A DNA stretch of 63,037 bases from an uncultured Phocaeicola sp. (lineage in GTDB: Bacteria; Bacteroidota; Bacteroidia; Bacteroidales; Bacteroidaceae): the NCBI GenBank assembly GCA_944320135.1, contig CALUGI010000018.1:1-63037 (forward strand). The letters are read 5' to 3'. Below the pieces are notes generated by a model. The model was not told the DNA's origin. It saw nothing but the letters and a program-made list of their open reading frames with translations, and made no database searches. Of this stretch, positions 7,631 to 16,137 are shown piece after piece (position 1 is the first letter of the stretch; each line of letters opens with the position of its first letter). Made by a program: the position numbers and the translations under genes.

Positions 7631-7933
7631 ATGAACGAATTGATTTTTGCCGACCAAGAACTAGAGGTCGGCTTCATCGGAAAGCTGGATGCCCTGCTTC
7701 AAGGCATCGAAAGAATGGGCGCAAGCTACAAAGCTTCGCTGGGTAACGAACGGTTCCTGACGGACAAGGAAGTTTCAGCATGGCTCAAGGTGAGCCGCCG
7801 CACTTTGCAGGACTACCGCAACAACGGAATGATTGCCTATTACCAGTTAGGTGGCAAGATTCTCTACAAGGAGTCCGACATCGAAAAATTGGTGATGAGC
7901 GGTTATCGGAATGCCTACCGACTAGAAACGTAA
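7631..7933 (+). CDS. Helix-turn-helix protein, excisionase-like (copy 2)
   Basis: This 100-residue protein has the same plan as its upstream neighbour: an N-terminal helix (1-40), then FLTDKEVSAWLKVSRRTLQ and a wing with IAYYQLGGKILYKESDIEKLV (about 47-93). It follows copy 1 by 45 bases on the same strand and ends just before a strong stem-loop, so the two form a small operon facing the integrase. Likely a DNA-binding regulator or excision factor of the element; family membership is clear, the role is inferred. Confidence 0.82.
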   Translation: MNELIFADQELEVGFIGKLDALLQGIERMGASYKASLGNERFLTDKEVSAWLKVSRRTLQDYRNNGMIAYYQLGGKILYKESDIEKLVMSGYRNAYRLET

Positions 7934-7953
7934 TTTGGTATGTACAAAAACAA

Positions 7954-7998
7954 AGTAAGCCGATGGTCGGGCAGTTATCCTGCCGCCGTCGGCTTACT
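7954..7998 (+). terminator. Stem-loop after the helix-turn-helix operon
   Basis: AGTAAGCCGA (7954-7963) pairs perfectly with TCGGCTTACT (7989-7998), and an inner stem GGCAG/CTGCC closes the loop. It starts 20 bases after the second helix-turn-helix gene. The T-run after it is weak, so termination is probable rather than certain. Confidence 0.5.
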
Positions 7999-8083
7999 CT
8001 ATTACAATTACAGAAAGGTCGTTTCGCTTCGCCCTAACACGTGCATCGTGGATGGGCATCGGACATTTCCTGCTGTGTCATCC

Positions 8084-8119
8084 AAACGGGAACAGTCGGA
8101 ATAGTGACTGCCCCGTTTT
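8084..8119. terminator. Stem-loop between convergent HTH operon and integrase
   Basis: AAACGGGAACAGTC (8084-8097) pairs with GACTGCCCCGTTTT (8106-8119) with a small bulge. It lies 34 bases beyond the integrase stop and could terminate transcripts from both sides. Nothing else is seen between 8000 and 8152. Confidence 0.4.
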
Positions 8120-8152
8120 CACTGATTGTAATGATTCCCCTGTCCATAGTCC

Positions 8153-9385
8153 CTATCTTGTATTAGAAAGTACATTCCGTACATTGGTCATATCACGCAA
8201 AATGGAACTGTCCAACACACGGGCGTAGTGCTGCGTCATTTTTATATTGGAGTGACCGAGCATCTTAGCCACATTCTCTATGCTCACACCATTGGCGAGG
8301 CAGACCGAGGTCGCATACGAGTGCCGTGCGGCGTGAGTGGTTAAGTTCTTCTTTATCAGGCATAAATCGGCTATTTCTTTCAGGTAACTGTTCATCTTCT
8401 GGTTGCATGGAACAGGCAGCAATACATTTTTCTTTTGGCAAATGGGATGGTCGGCATACTTGCGGAGAATTTCCAAAGGAATGTCAAGCAAAGGGATGTT
8501 GCACATGTTCTTTGTCTTTTGCCGTGTCTTGCGAATCCACAGGTTACCATTCGCATCTTCCACGATGTGTTCAGGAGAAAGTTGTTGTACGTCAATGAAC
8601 GCCAATCCGGTGAACGCTGCAAAGATAAAGACATCACGCACGATTCGGATGCGCTCCAATGGAAAGTCTTTGTGGTAGATGGTGAGTAGCTCGTCCATCG
8701 TCAGGAACTCACGCACAACCTCTTTCTCATGGAACTTGATGCCGACAAACGGGTCTTTGGCAATCCATTCATTAGCCAAGGCGAGATTGGTTATCTTCTT
8801 CAGGCACTTCATGTAGCGGATAACGGTGTTCTGTTGGCAGGACTTTTCCGTTTTGAGATAAAACTCAAAAGCACGAACCAACTCGCCGTTGACTTCTGTC
8901 AGCGGTAAATCTTCCTTCCCATATTTCTGCTTGATAAGTTCGGCGAGATAGCGTTTGCAGTTTTCATAACGGCGGACGGTAATCAGTGTGTAATCTTTGC
9001 CGACAAGCGCACGGCATTGGTCATTGTGTTCCTGCATCGTACCGATGAGGGTGCGGACTTTTTCCGGCTCTTTGTCCTGCCCGAAGAACTTCTCCTGCAA
9101 CAGACGTGCGGTAATGAGTTGCCGTTGTTCCTCCAATTCATTGAAAATTTGGTGGAGTCTGATTTTGGCATCTTCAATATAGGCATTTAGGTCGCACGAC
9201 TTGCGACTTTTTCCACGGGCACACTCCTTAGCCTGATTCCACGAAGCGGGGTCAATGCTCTTGCGGATGTTGGTTTCCACTCGCGTACCGTTTACCGTGA
9301 TGCGCATACATACGGAGGCTTCTCCATTTTTCAACAGTTTGGCTTTCTTGATGAAGAAAAGCACATTGAACGAGTTTCTTTTCAT
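8153..9385 (-). CDS. Tyrosine site-specific recombinase (integrase)
   Basis: This 410-residue enzyme integrates and excises the element by cutting DNA with a tyrosine. An arm-type DNA-binding N-terminus (about 1-100), a SAM-like core-binding domain (about 105-215) and the catalytic domain (about 220-400) are visible. Catalytic residues seen are HAAR (H351, R354), the LGHS histidine (H378) and the nucleophile Y387 in HYARV. The first arginine of the usual RHRY set is absent: the box reads TGLAFID with A262 in its place. As I recall, the Bacteroides integrase IntDOT also lacks this arginine. It stands 245 bases from the 3' end of tRNA-Phe, the probable attachment site. Confidence 0.93.
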   Translation of the reverse strand: MKRNSFNVLFFIKKAKLLKNGEASVCMRITVNGTRVETNIRKSIDPASWNQAKECARGKSRKSCDLNAYIEDAKIRLHQIFNELEEQRQLITARLLQEKFFGQDKEPEKVRTLIGTMQEHNDQCRALVGKDYTLITVRRYENCKRYLAELIKQKYGKEDLPLTEVNGELVRAFEFYLKTEKSCQQNTVIRYMKCLKKITNLALANEWIAKDPFVGIKFHEKEVVREFLTMDELLTIYHKDFPLERIRIVRDVFIFAAFTGLAFIDVQQLSPEHIVEDANGNLWIRKTRQKTKNMCNIPLLDIPLEILRKYADHPICQKKNVLLPVPCNQKMNSYLKEIADLCLIKKNLTTHAARHSYATSVCLANGVSIENVAKMLGHSNIKMTQHYARVLDSSILRDMTNVRNVLSNTR

Positions 9386-9409
9386 TTTTCCTACAGTTTT
9401 TTAGTGGGA

Positions 9410-9417
9410 CAAAAGTA
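9410..9417 (-). promoter_or_regulatory. Promoter -7 element of the integrase gene
   Basis: The minus strand reads TACTTTTG, matching TAnnTTTG, 24 bases ahead of the integrase ATG. No clear -33 TTTG is found at the expected distance, so this promoter may need an activator. Confidence 0.5.
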
Positions 9418-9480
9418 GGAAACCGTCCACGTTTTCTTGATACGCAAAACATTGCAAATCAGTGAGAAAGAATCTTATTC

Positions 9481-9519
9481 GGTGGAGATTTCAGTTCCAC
9501 CTTTTCCGCTCCACCTTTT
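9481..9519. repeat. TCCACCTTTT repeats beside the integrase
   Basis: TCCACCTTTT occurs at 9496-9505 and again at 9510-9519, and its inverse GGTGGA lies at 9481-9486. Short repeats between an integrase and its attachment site are often integrase arm-binding sites; here that is an inference. Confidence 0.4.
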
Positions 9520-9570
9520 GGAACACCGGAAGCGGTCATATTCCGCACTTTTTTGCGTTCTGCGGGAAAA

Positions 9571-9606
9571 TAAAAACTCCCGACTTCGCTTGGAAATCAG
9601 GAGTTT
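9571..9606 (-). terminator. Terminator downstream of tRNA-Phe
   Basis: On the minus strand AAACTCC (9606-9600) pairs with GGAGTTT (9580-9574), followed by TTATTTT. It lies 25 bases past the tRNA-Phe 3' end and would stop tRNA transcription before the integrase gene. Confidence 0.6.
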
Positions 9607-9630
9607 ATTGCTATTTGCTTTTCTTCAAAG

Positions 9631-9703
9631 TGGTGCCACCAGGAATCGAACCGGGGACACAAGGATTTTCAGTCCTTTGCTCTACCAACTGAGCTATGGC
9701 ACC
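9631..9703 (-). tRNA. tRNA-Phe (GAA)
   Basis: A full 73-nt cloverleaf: acceptor stem GGTGCCA/TGGCACC with discriminator A at 9631, D arm GCTC/GAGC, anticodon stem AAGGA/TCCTT with GAA at 9670-9668, and T arm CCCGG TTCGATT CCTGG. CCA is not encoded. The 3' end faces the integrase gene, so it is a likely attachment site of the element on its left. No second copy of the tRNA 3' end is seen elsewhere in the window. Confidence 0.97.
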
Positions 9704-9733
9704 GTCTGCATTCTGCATTTCTTGATTGCGGTG

Positions 9734-9764
9734 CAAAGGTAACGCATTTTTTTGAAATGCCAAA
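9734..9764 (-). promoter_or_regulatory. Promoter of tRNA-Phe
   Basis: On the minus strand TTTG (9764-9761) is followed after 19 bases by TACCTTTG (9741-9734), a full match to the Bacteroides -33/-7 pattern, 30 bases before the tRNA 5' end. Confidence 0.75.
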
Positions 9765-9830
9765 CTTTGCGGAGAAAAATTGTGAGAAGTTGGAAAATAT
9801 GGCGGCCTTTGCAGAAAAATGCAGCGGAGT

Positions 9831-9882
9831 TTCAAAAAAATGTCCGCGTGCTTCTATAGAAATGCGCGGACATTTTTTTGAA
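9831..9882. terminator. Bidirectional terminator between thiL and tRNA-Phe
   Basis: TTCAAAAAAATGTCCGCG (9831-9848) pairs perfectly with its complement at 9865-9882 across a 16-base loop, giving a GC-rich stem flanked by A and T runs. It ends 7 bases from the thiL stop codon, so it closes the six-gene operon. Confidence 0.85.
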
Positions 9883-9888
9883 GATGCT

Positions 9889-10926
9889 TTACTCTTTCAA
9901 CGGATTCCATCCTTGTGCTTTAAGTTCCAGTTCGTTTCCGTCGCGTGTCACGAGCGCACATCCCATTTCCGGCGCTGTGATATGGCCTATCACTTTCACG
10001 TCTTTGAGGCGTGAAACGGTTTCGTGAGCCGTGAGGGGAACCGTAAACAGCAATTCATAGTCCTCCCCGCCGTTGAGAGCGCAGGTGCTCAAATTCATGT
10101 TGAACTCTTCTGCCATGACTGCAGTCTGGTAGTCAATCGGAATGCGTTCCTCATATACGCGGCATCCTGTGTGGCTTTGCGAACAGATGTGCATCAGTTC
10201 TGATGAAAGTCCGTCTGAAATGTCCATCATTGCAGTGGGCTTGATGCCGGCTTCCGCCAGACTTTCTATGATGTCTTTTCGGGCTTCCGGCTTGAGGATG
10301 CGTTCCAGCAGGTATTCTTTTCCCGCAAAATCCGGTTGAACCTCTTTTTCTCCTTGGAAAACGGCCTTTTCGCGCTCCAGCAGCTGGAGGCCCATATAGG
10401 CTGCCCCTAAGTCGCCCGACACGCAGATGAGGTCTGTTGCGCGGGCTCCGTGGCGGTAAACCACTTTGTCTTTGTCCGCTATGCCGATGCAAGTTATTGA
10501 AATGGCCATTCCTGTAACGGACGAGGTGGTATCTCCTCCCACTATGTCCACATGGTGCAGTTGGCAGGCCAGCTTTATCCCTTCATAGAAATCTTCCAAG
10601 TCTTCTACGCAGAAACGTTTGGATATGGCCAGAGACACCGTAATCTGTTTCGGTATCCCGTTCATGGCGTAGATGTCGGAGAAGTTGACCATTGCTGATT
10701 TGTATCCGAGATGTTTCAGAGGCGTGTAGACCAAGTCGAAGTGTACGCCTTCCATAAGCAGGTCGGTTGTTGCCAGCACTTGTTTTCCGGCAAAATCCAT
10801 GACTGCGGCATCGTCGCCGATTCCGTATTTTGTTTCTGGATTTTGCAGTTTGATGTCTTGGGTGAGATGCTTTATCAAGCCGAATTCGCCCAAGGTTGAT
10901 ATTTCTGTTCTTTGTCCTTCGTGCAT
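9889..10926 (-). CDS. thiL: Thiamine-monophosphate kinase
   Basis: ThiL uses ATP to turn thiamine monophosphate into thiamine pyrophosphate, the last step of vitamin B1 cofactor synthesis. The 345-residue protein has the family's N-terminal region GDDAAVMDF, the metal-binding TTDLLMEGVHF, FSDIYAMNG and DIVGGDTTSS (about residue 123), and the C-terminal domain motif ALNGGEDYELLFT. Length is normal. It is the last gene of the minus-strand operon, 6 bases after the purine nucleoside phosphorylase gene, and a strong terminator follows it. No other thiamine gene is nearby. Confidence 0.95.
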   Translation of the reverse strand: MHEGQRTEISTLGEFGLIKHLTQDIKLQNPETKYGIGDDAAVMDFAGKQVLATTDLLMEGVHFDLVYTPLKHLGYKSAMVNFSDIYAMNGIPKQITVSLAISKRFCVEDLEDFYEGIKLACQLHHVDIVGGDTTSSVTGMAISITCIGIADKDKVVYRHGARATDLICVSGDLGAAYMGLQLLEREKAVFQGEKEVQPDFAGKEYLLERILKPEARKDIIESLAEAGIKPTAMMDISDGLSSELMHICSQSHTGCRVYEERIPIDYQTAVMAEEFNMNLSTCALNGGEDYELLFTVPLTAHETVSRLKDVKVIGHITAPEMGCALVTRDGNELELKAQGWNPLKE

Positions 10927-10932
10927 ACTGTT

Positions 10933-11742
10933 TCAGGCTCTGTTAATTAGTTCTCTCATGATGGTCGTCATTCGCGGTTGGGCTTCGTCTGCCGCTCGTT
11001 GCACTTCTTCGTGCGACACTTCCACAATCTTGCCTTCCACTCCCAAGTCGGTAATCACTGAGATGCCGAACACTCGGATTCCGCAATGGTTGGCCACAAT
11101 CACTTCCGGCACAGTCGACATGCCCACTGCGTCCGCTCCTAAGATGCGGAACATTTTGTATTCGGCCGGAGTCTCGAACGTGGGGCCTTGAGTGCCGATG
11201 TAGACGCCTTGCTGCACTTTGATTCCTTTTTCCTCGGCGATTTCCAGTGCGCGGTTGATGAGTTCTTTGGAATACGCTTCGCTCATGTCCGGAAAGCGCG
11301 GGCCGTAGTCGATGTTTTTTCCCCGAAGCGGATGTTCCGGGAAGAAGTTGATATGGTCTGTGATAATCATCAGGTCTCCGATTTCAAAGTTTTCGTTCGT
11401 GCCTCCGGCAGCGTTTGACACGAACAGCGTCTTGATGCCAAGTTCTCGCATTACGCGGACAGGAAAGGTTACTTCTTTCATGGAATATCCTTCATAGAAG
11501 TGGAAGCGCCCTTGCATGGCCATGATGTCTTTGTTTCCTAACTTTCCGAAGATGAGCTTTCCCTTGTGGCCTTCTACTGTCGATACGGGGAAGTTCGGAA
11601 TTTCGGAATAGTTTATTTCGTATGCGTCGGTAATCTCGTGTACCAGACTGCCCAGTCCCGTGCCCAAAATGATGGCCGTTTCGGGACAGGTGTGCATCTT
11701 AGCCTTGATATAGGCTGCGGTTTCTTGAATTTTTTCTAACAT
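10933..11742 (-). CDS. Purine nucleoside phosphorylase
   Basis: This enzyme splits purine nucleosides with phosphate into free base and ribose 1-phosphate for salvage. The 269-residue protein matches the trimeric PNP-I/MTAP family: ILGTGLGSL near residue 25, MQGRFHFYEGYS around 75-86, FVSNAAGG around 109, and the specificity region DAVGMSTVPEVIVA around 200. Its start lies 44 bases inside the end of lpxK, an unusually long overlap. It is followed by thiL after 6 bases. Confidence 0.93.
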   Translation of the reverse strand: MLEKIQETAAYIKAKMHTCPETAIILGTGLGSLVHEITDAYEINYSEIPNFPVSTVEGHKGKLIFGKLGNKDIMAMQGRFHFYEGYSMKEVTFPVRVMRELGIKTLFVSNAAGGTNENFEIGDLMIITDHINFFPEHPLRGKNIDYGPRFPDMSEAYSKELINRALEIAEEKGIKVQQGVYIGTQGPTFETPAEYKMFRILGADAVGMSTVPEVIVANHCGIRVFGISVITDLGVEGKIVEVSHEEVQRAADEAQPRMTTIMRELINRA

Positions 11743-12802
11743 ACTCGATTATTTTAGGGTTAAATATTAGCTCTCCACTGTTCAGAAACTTCACTTCTAT
11801 CGGGAGCGTATAAATGTACGGCTTCAGTGTTTTGCTCAGGCAAGGATGGTCTGCCAGGCGTGCCGCGTCCTTTTCTGTCGTAACGATCAGCCTTTTCCCT
11901 TCCGGCAATCGGCTGAAGGCTTGTTCCAGTTTCTGCATGTCGTTTCCGTTGAACGCATGATGGTCGGGAAAAGTCAGCGGATGTATGCTCGTGCAGTGCG
12001 CTTTCAAGGTGCGGACCAGCGGCTCCGGAGAAGCAATCCCGGTGAGCAGCAGCACTTCTTCTCCTTTTTCGAGACTTTCTATGCTGCGTTCCGGCATGTC
12101 GGCAAACAGCGGATGCAGTTTGCCGTATTCCATAGTTGTAAAAAACAGCCCTTGATTCGGAGAAAGGCGGAGGCGTTTTCGGATAAACGCCTGCTCTTTT
12201 TCGCTTAAATCTCGCGGGCATTTGGTGACGACGACAATGTCTGCCCGTGTTTTGCCGGACGCGGGTTCTCTTAGTCTTCCTGCCGGAAGCGCCATGTCCT
12301 GATAGAAAGGGCGGCTGTAGTCGGTCAGCAGTATGGAGATGCCCGGCTTAACATAGCGGTGCTGGAAAGCGTCGTCCAGCAAAATTACGTCTATATTCGG
12401 ATTCGTATTCCTGTCAATCAATCGGGCGATTCCCCGGCATCGGTTCGCGTCGACCGCTACTGTGACGCCAGGAAACTTTCGGAACATCTGAAGGGGTTCG
12501 TCGCCAATGTCTTTTGCCGTTGCAGAGCCGGAAGCCAGCACAAAGCCTTTTGTTTGCCGCCTGTATCCGCGACTCAAGGTCGCCACTTTGAACTTGTCTT
12601 GCAGCAACCGGATCAAATACTCCGTATGGGGGGTTTTCCCCGTACCGCCTACGGCCAAGTTGCCGATGCAAATCAGCGGAACCGGAAACGACCGCGAGCG
12701 GAGCACTCCCCAATCGAACAGTTTGTTGCGGGTGCTTACGCCTATCCGGTACATGACGCTGAAAGGCCACAAAATCCAATATATTTTCGGTTTCCGGCAC
12801 AT
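11699..12802 (-). CDS. lpxK: Tetraacyldisaccharide 4'-kinase (lipid A synthesis)
   Basis: LpxK phosphorylates the 4' position of the lipid A disaccharide at the inner membrane. The 367-residue protein begins MCRKPKIYWILW with a hydrophobic membrane-binding start and carries the Walker A loop GNLAVGGTGKTPHTE (about residues 47-61), followed by TLSRGYRRQTKG and a later VTTEKDAARL. I chose the ATG at 12802, just after the sppA stop, because an upstream extension would run back into sppA. Its 3' end overlaps the purine nucleoside phosphorylase gene by 44 bases. Confidence 0.95.
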   Translation of the reverse strand: MCRKPKIYWILWPFSVMYRIGVSTRNKLFDWGVLRSRSFPVPLICIGNLAVGGTGKTPHTEYLIRLLQDKFKVATLSRGYRRQTKGFVLASGSATAKDIGDEPLQMFRKFPGVTVAVDANRCRGIARLIDRNTNPNIDVILLDDAFQHRYVKPGISILLTDYSRPFYQDMALPAGRLREPASGKTRADIVVVTKCPRDLSEKEQAFIRKRLRLSPNQGLFFTTMEYGKLHPLFADMPERSIESLEKGEEVLLLTGIASPEPLVRTLKAHCTSIHPLTFPDHHAFNGNDMQKLEQAFSRLPEGKRLIVTTEKDAARLADHPCLSKTLKPYIYTLPIEVKFLNSGELIFNPKIIEYVRKNSRNRSLYQG

Positions 12803-12818
12803 GAATTTTTTCTTTATC

Positions 12819-14576
12819 TTATCGGATGTGCAAATCGAAAGGCATACGGGCTTGCAGGCGGTCGGCCTTGTCAATATGTTTGAGCAGCTGCGCTCCGTTG
12901 TAAAACTCTCCGAAGGCGGATTGCAGTTTGCCGTTGATATAGCGGTCGGTTCCTGTGTTCATCAAATAAGTCAGGAAGTTTTCTTTTTCCGGATAGCTGA
13001 CCGTATTGAAATCGGTTGTTCCGCTCATTTCTGCAGCAATCTCAATGGCGGTATCCATTCCCCCTAAGTCGTCCACCAGATTCAGTTCCTTAGCCATCTC
13101 TCCCGTCCAGACACGTCCTTCCGCAATCTTCTTGATGGAGTCTGCAGGCATTCCTCGTCCTTCGGCGCAACGTTTGGTGAAAAGTTCGTATCCGTTGTTT
13201 ACCATGTTCTGCATCAATGCTCCTTCCTCCTCATTCATCGGGCGTCCTATGTTGCCTAAGTCTGCCAGACGGTTCGTCTTCACTCCGTCGAAACGCAAGC
13301 CTAATTTGTCTTTCAGCAGTCGGGATGCGTCAGGAACGAGGCCGAAGATGCCGATTGAGCCGGTCAGTGTGGCCGGTTCTGCTACAATCCGTGATGCGGC
13401 GCACGAGATGTAATACCCTCCTGATGCAGCATAGTCGCCCATTGACACGACGACCGGCTTTTCCGCATTCAGCAAGGACACTTCTCTCCATATCTGTTCC
13501 GAACCGTAAGCGCTCCCTCCCGGCGAGTTGACCCGTAAAACCACAGCTTTTATGCGCTCATCTTTGCGGAGTTCGCGCAAATCCTTAGCCATCTTTTCCG
13601 AGTTGATTCCTTCGTCATACGATGCAGCATTGTCTATTTCTCCGAAAGCATAATATATGGCTATGACGTTTTTGCTTTTGCTTTTCGGACTGTCTGGCAC
13701 GTTGGCCATTTCGTCTAAAGAAAGCGTTCGCAGGTTGTCGGTATTTTCCATTCCCGTCAATGACTTCAGATAGGCCAGCACTTCGTCCTTATACATCAGC
13801 GTGTCGGCTAGTCCGGTTGCTGCATACGTTTCTGCCGGCTGGAAATCCATGTTCCGGTCCGCCAACGAATTCAGCGTGTCCGCGCTGATGTGGCGTGACT
13901 CTGCAACATCCGCTACAATTCCCTGCCAAATGGAGTTGACAAATGCCTGTGTCTGTTCGCGGTTGGCCGGACTCATTTCCGTGCAGACAAAGGGTTCTAC
14001 AGCCGACTTGTAGGTGCCGACACGGAACACTTGCATCTTTATGCCGAGCTTTTCAAGCAAATCTTTGTAGAACATGCTTTCCGCTGCTAAGCCATGCCAG
14101 CTTAAACTTCCTGCCGGATTGACAATTATCTTGTCGGCTGCGCTTGCTATATAATAGCCGCCCTGCGTGTAAGCGTCGCTATAGGCGATTAAGAATTTTC
14201 CGCTTTTTTTGAAATTGACTAAAGCATTGCGTATTTCTTGCAAGGATGCGTATGAACAATCCAAGATTCCGGCATTCAAGTAAATGCCTTTGATGTTGCT
14301 GTTGGTTTCAGCTTTCCGGATGGAAGCCAATATGTCGTCCAGGCCGTGGGTAGACATCTGCTCGCCCAAAAACTGGTCGATAGGACTTGACAAGTATCGT
14401 TCCGTAACGACACCTTCAAGGTCGAGCACGAACACGGAGTTGCTCCTTACAACGGTTTCACTGCTTGACGTTGCCATAATGCCTGCCAATGTTATAATGC
14501 CGATAAAGGCCAAAACGAATCCGCAGATGGCAATGCCTGTAATTGTTGCCAATGTGCTCCGGAGAAATTCTTTCAT
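12819..14576 (-). CDS. sppA: Signal peptide peptidase SppA, 67-kDa type
   Basis: SppA is a membrane serine protease (family S49) that degrades released signal peptides. The 585-residue protein has one N-terminal membrane segment (about 10-32) and two tandem S49 domains, as in the long form. The lysine general base is expected in RVGTYKSAVEPF (about residue 190) of the first domain, and the nucleophile serine in MGDYAASGGYYIS (about residue 390) of the second. It lies between sufE (12 bases upstream) and lpxK (16 bases downstream) in the six-gene operon. Confidence 0.95.
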   Translation of the reverse strand: MKEFLRSTLATITGIAICGFVLAFIGIITLAGIMATSSSETVVRSNSVFVLDLEGVVTERYLSSPIDQFLGEQMSTHGLDDILASIRKAETNSNIKGIYLNAGILDCSYASLQEIRNALVNFKKSGKFLIAYSDAYTQGGYYIASAADKIIVNPAGSLSWHGLAAESMFYKDLLEKLGIKMQVFRVGTYKSAVEPFVCTEMSPANREQTQAFVNSIWQGIVADVAESRHISADTLNSLADRNMDFQPAETYAATGLADTLMYKDEVLAYLKSLTGMENTDNLRTLSLDEMANVPDSPKSKSKNVIAIYYAFGEIDNAASYDEGINSEKMAKDLRELRKDERIKAVVLRVNSPGGSAYGSEQIWREVSLLNAEKPVVVSMGDYAASGGYYISCAASRIVAEPATLTGSIGIFGLVPDASRLLKDKLGLRFDGVKTNRLADLGNIGRPMNEEEGALMQNMVNNGYELFTKRCAEGRGMPADSIKKIAEGRVWTGEMAKELNLVDDLGGMDTAIEIAAEMSGTTDFNTVSYPEKENFLTYLMNTGTDRYINGKLQSAFGEFYNGAQLLKHIDKADRLQARMPFDLHIR

Positions 14577-14588
14577 TTCAATAGCATT

Positions 14589-15026
14589 TTATGATTGTTG
14601 TTCTTGCATTTTTGCTTTGAAGGCGAGCGCGTACATGCGCATTTGTTTTACCATTGCCAGCAACCCGTTGCTTCGCGTCGGGGACAGATGTTCTTTCAGC
14701 CCGATTTCCTCGATGAAGTACAAGTCGGCATTCAAGATTTCGTCCGGAGTATGTTCTGATACCACTCTTATCAGAAGGGCAATAATTCCTTTTACTATCA
14801 GAGCGTCGCTTTCTGCCCGGAAGGTTACTTTCCCGTTTTCCAAGTCCGCCTGAAGCCATACTCGGCTTTGGCATCCGTCTATCAGATTCTTGTCCGTTTT
14901 GTATATCGGATCGAGAGGGGGCTGTTCATTGCCTAAGTCGATAAGGAGTTGGTATTTGTCCATCCAATCGTCAAATTCGCTGAATTCTTCTATCACTTCA
15001 TCTTGGAGTTCGTTGATTGTTTTCAT
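14589..15026 (-). CDS. sufE: Cysteine desulfurase sulfur acceptor SufE
   Basis: SufE takes sulfur from a cysteine desulfurase (SufS) and passes it to the Fe-S cluster scaffold. The 145-residue protein shows the typical N-terminus EFDDWMDKYQLLIDLG and the sulfur-carrying cysteine in LIDGCQSRVWL (about C53). Length fits the family. The suf cluster itself is not here; the gene sits in an operon with the M28 peptidase 12 bases upstream and sppA 12 bases downstream. Confidence 0.95.
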   Translation of the reverse strand: MKTINELQDEVIEEFSEFDDWMDKYQLLIDLGNEQPPLDPIYKTDKNLIDGCQSRVWLQADLENGKVTFRAESDALIVKGIIALLIRVVSEHTPDEILNADLYFIEEIGLKEHLSPTRSNGLLAMVKQMRMYALAFKAKMQEQQS

Positions 15027-15038
15027 TGTCGTTTGCTT

Positions 15039-16043
15039 TTATTTCTCGTTATAAATCACTTCCATCACGGTTTGTCCTACCGCTTGGAGAGTTGCCTTGT
15101 CTATATTTTCGATTGTGTCGTCTGTCGTATGCCATGTAGGATTGAACCCTGTGTTCCCTTGAATGTCATAATGAATGATGTCTACGCAAGGGATTCCTCG
15201 AAAGCGATTGACATATACATGGTCGTCGGTCACTTCTCCGCCTTCCTGTTTTATGAAATATTGTCCGTATCCTAATCGTTCTGCCGTGTTCCAGATTTTT
15301 TTCATGACATTGTTGGCTGTACGTGCGGAGAAGCCTTCATAATAGAATGCCGCGCCTTTCGCGCCCACCATGTCCAGCAAGATGCCGAAACGTGCCTTGT
15401 AGTCGCTGACATGGGGAATCCGTCCCCAATATTGCGACCCTAAGCACCAAGTGTCCGGTTTGTAAGGGCCTTTGTAGAAGTCGGGTATTCCGTAGTCTTC
15501 CGCATCGAAGAAAACGATGTCGATGCCCACGGCGGGAGCCTGGAGCTGGATTTGCCGGGCGATTTCGAGCAGTACGCCCACGCCGCTTGCGCCGTCGTTG
15601 GCGCCGTCGATAGGAGTGTGGTGATACTTCTCATCATCTTGGTCGGCATAAGGGCGGCTGTCCCAATGCGCACACAGCATCACTCGTTTTTTCGTGTCCG
15701 GCTTATATGCTCCGATGATGTTGCGCGCTTTCAGGATGGCTCCGTTGTATGCCATGAGGTCGGCATACTGGTTGTATACTTTTGCGCCGAACCTTTCCAG
15801 CTGGCTTGCCAGATAGTTGCCGCAGGCCTTGTGGGCAGGCGAGTTGGGCACGCGCGGCCCGAACTTCACTTGTGCGTCAATGTAAGCGTATGCACTGTCA
15901 GCATTGAATGCGGGAGCTTGAATCAGAGTCTGAGTTTCCGTTTCTTCCGTCCGGTTGCTGTTTTCCTTGCTGCTTCCGCAGGAAATCAATGCGCTTCCCG
16001 TAAGAAGGGCCAATGCTGCAAGTGCGTTTTTATATGGAATCAT
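15039..16043 (-). CDS. M28-family zinc peptidase / glutaminyl cyclase-like lipoprotein
   Basis: The 334-residue protein has a lipoprotein signal ending ALISCGSS (C23), so it is probably anchored in the periplasm or outer membrane. Metal-binding motifs of the M28 fold are present: AHWDSRPYAD, GANDGASGVGVLLEIAR, FFDAEDYG and a late TDDHVYVNRFRGIPCVDIIHYD. M28 members close to this are either aminopeptidases or glutaminyl-peptide cyclotransferases that make N-terminal pyroglutamate. The DSRPYADQD and FFDAED pattern favours the cyclase-like branch, but I cannot decide from sequence alone. First gene of the six-gene operon. Confidence 0.85.
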   Translation of the reverse strand: MIPYKNALAALALLTGSALISCGSSKENSNRTEETETQTLIQAPAFNADSAYAYIDAQVKFGPRVPNSPAHKACGNYLASQLERFGAKVYNQYADLMAYNGAILKARNIIGAYKPDTKKRVMLCAHWDSRPYADQDDEKYHHTPIDGANDGASGVGVLLEIARQIQLQAPAVGIDIVFFDAEDYGIPDFYKGPYKPDTWCLGSQYWGRIPHVSDYKARFGILLDMVGAKGAAFYYEGFSARTANNVMKKIWNTAERLGYGQYFIKQEGGEVTDDHVYVNRFRGIPCVDIIHYDIQGNTGFNPTWHTTDDTIENIDKATLQAVGQTVMEVIYNEK

Positions 16044-16137
16044 AACAGTCTGGGTTTATCGAGCGTAAAGGTATAATTTATTTGCATACAGGGACTCGTT
16101 TTTTCCAATTTTCTTATGGAGGCGTTTCAATATCGTT

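Noticed and set aside
9631-9703. A direct repeat of the tRNA-Phe end marking the other boundary of the element
   Set aside because: I looked for the sequence CCAGGAATCGAACC in 1-9600 and found no copy; the boundary must be outside the window or elsewhere.
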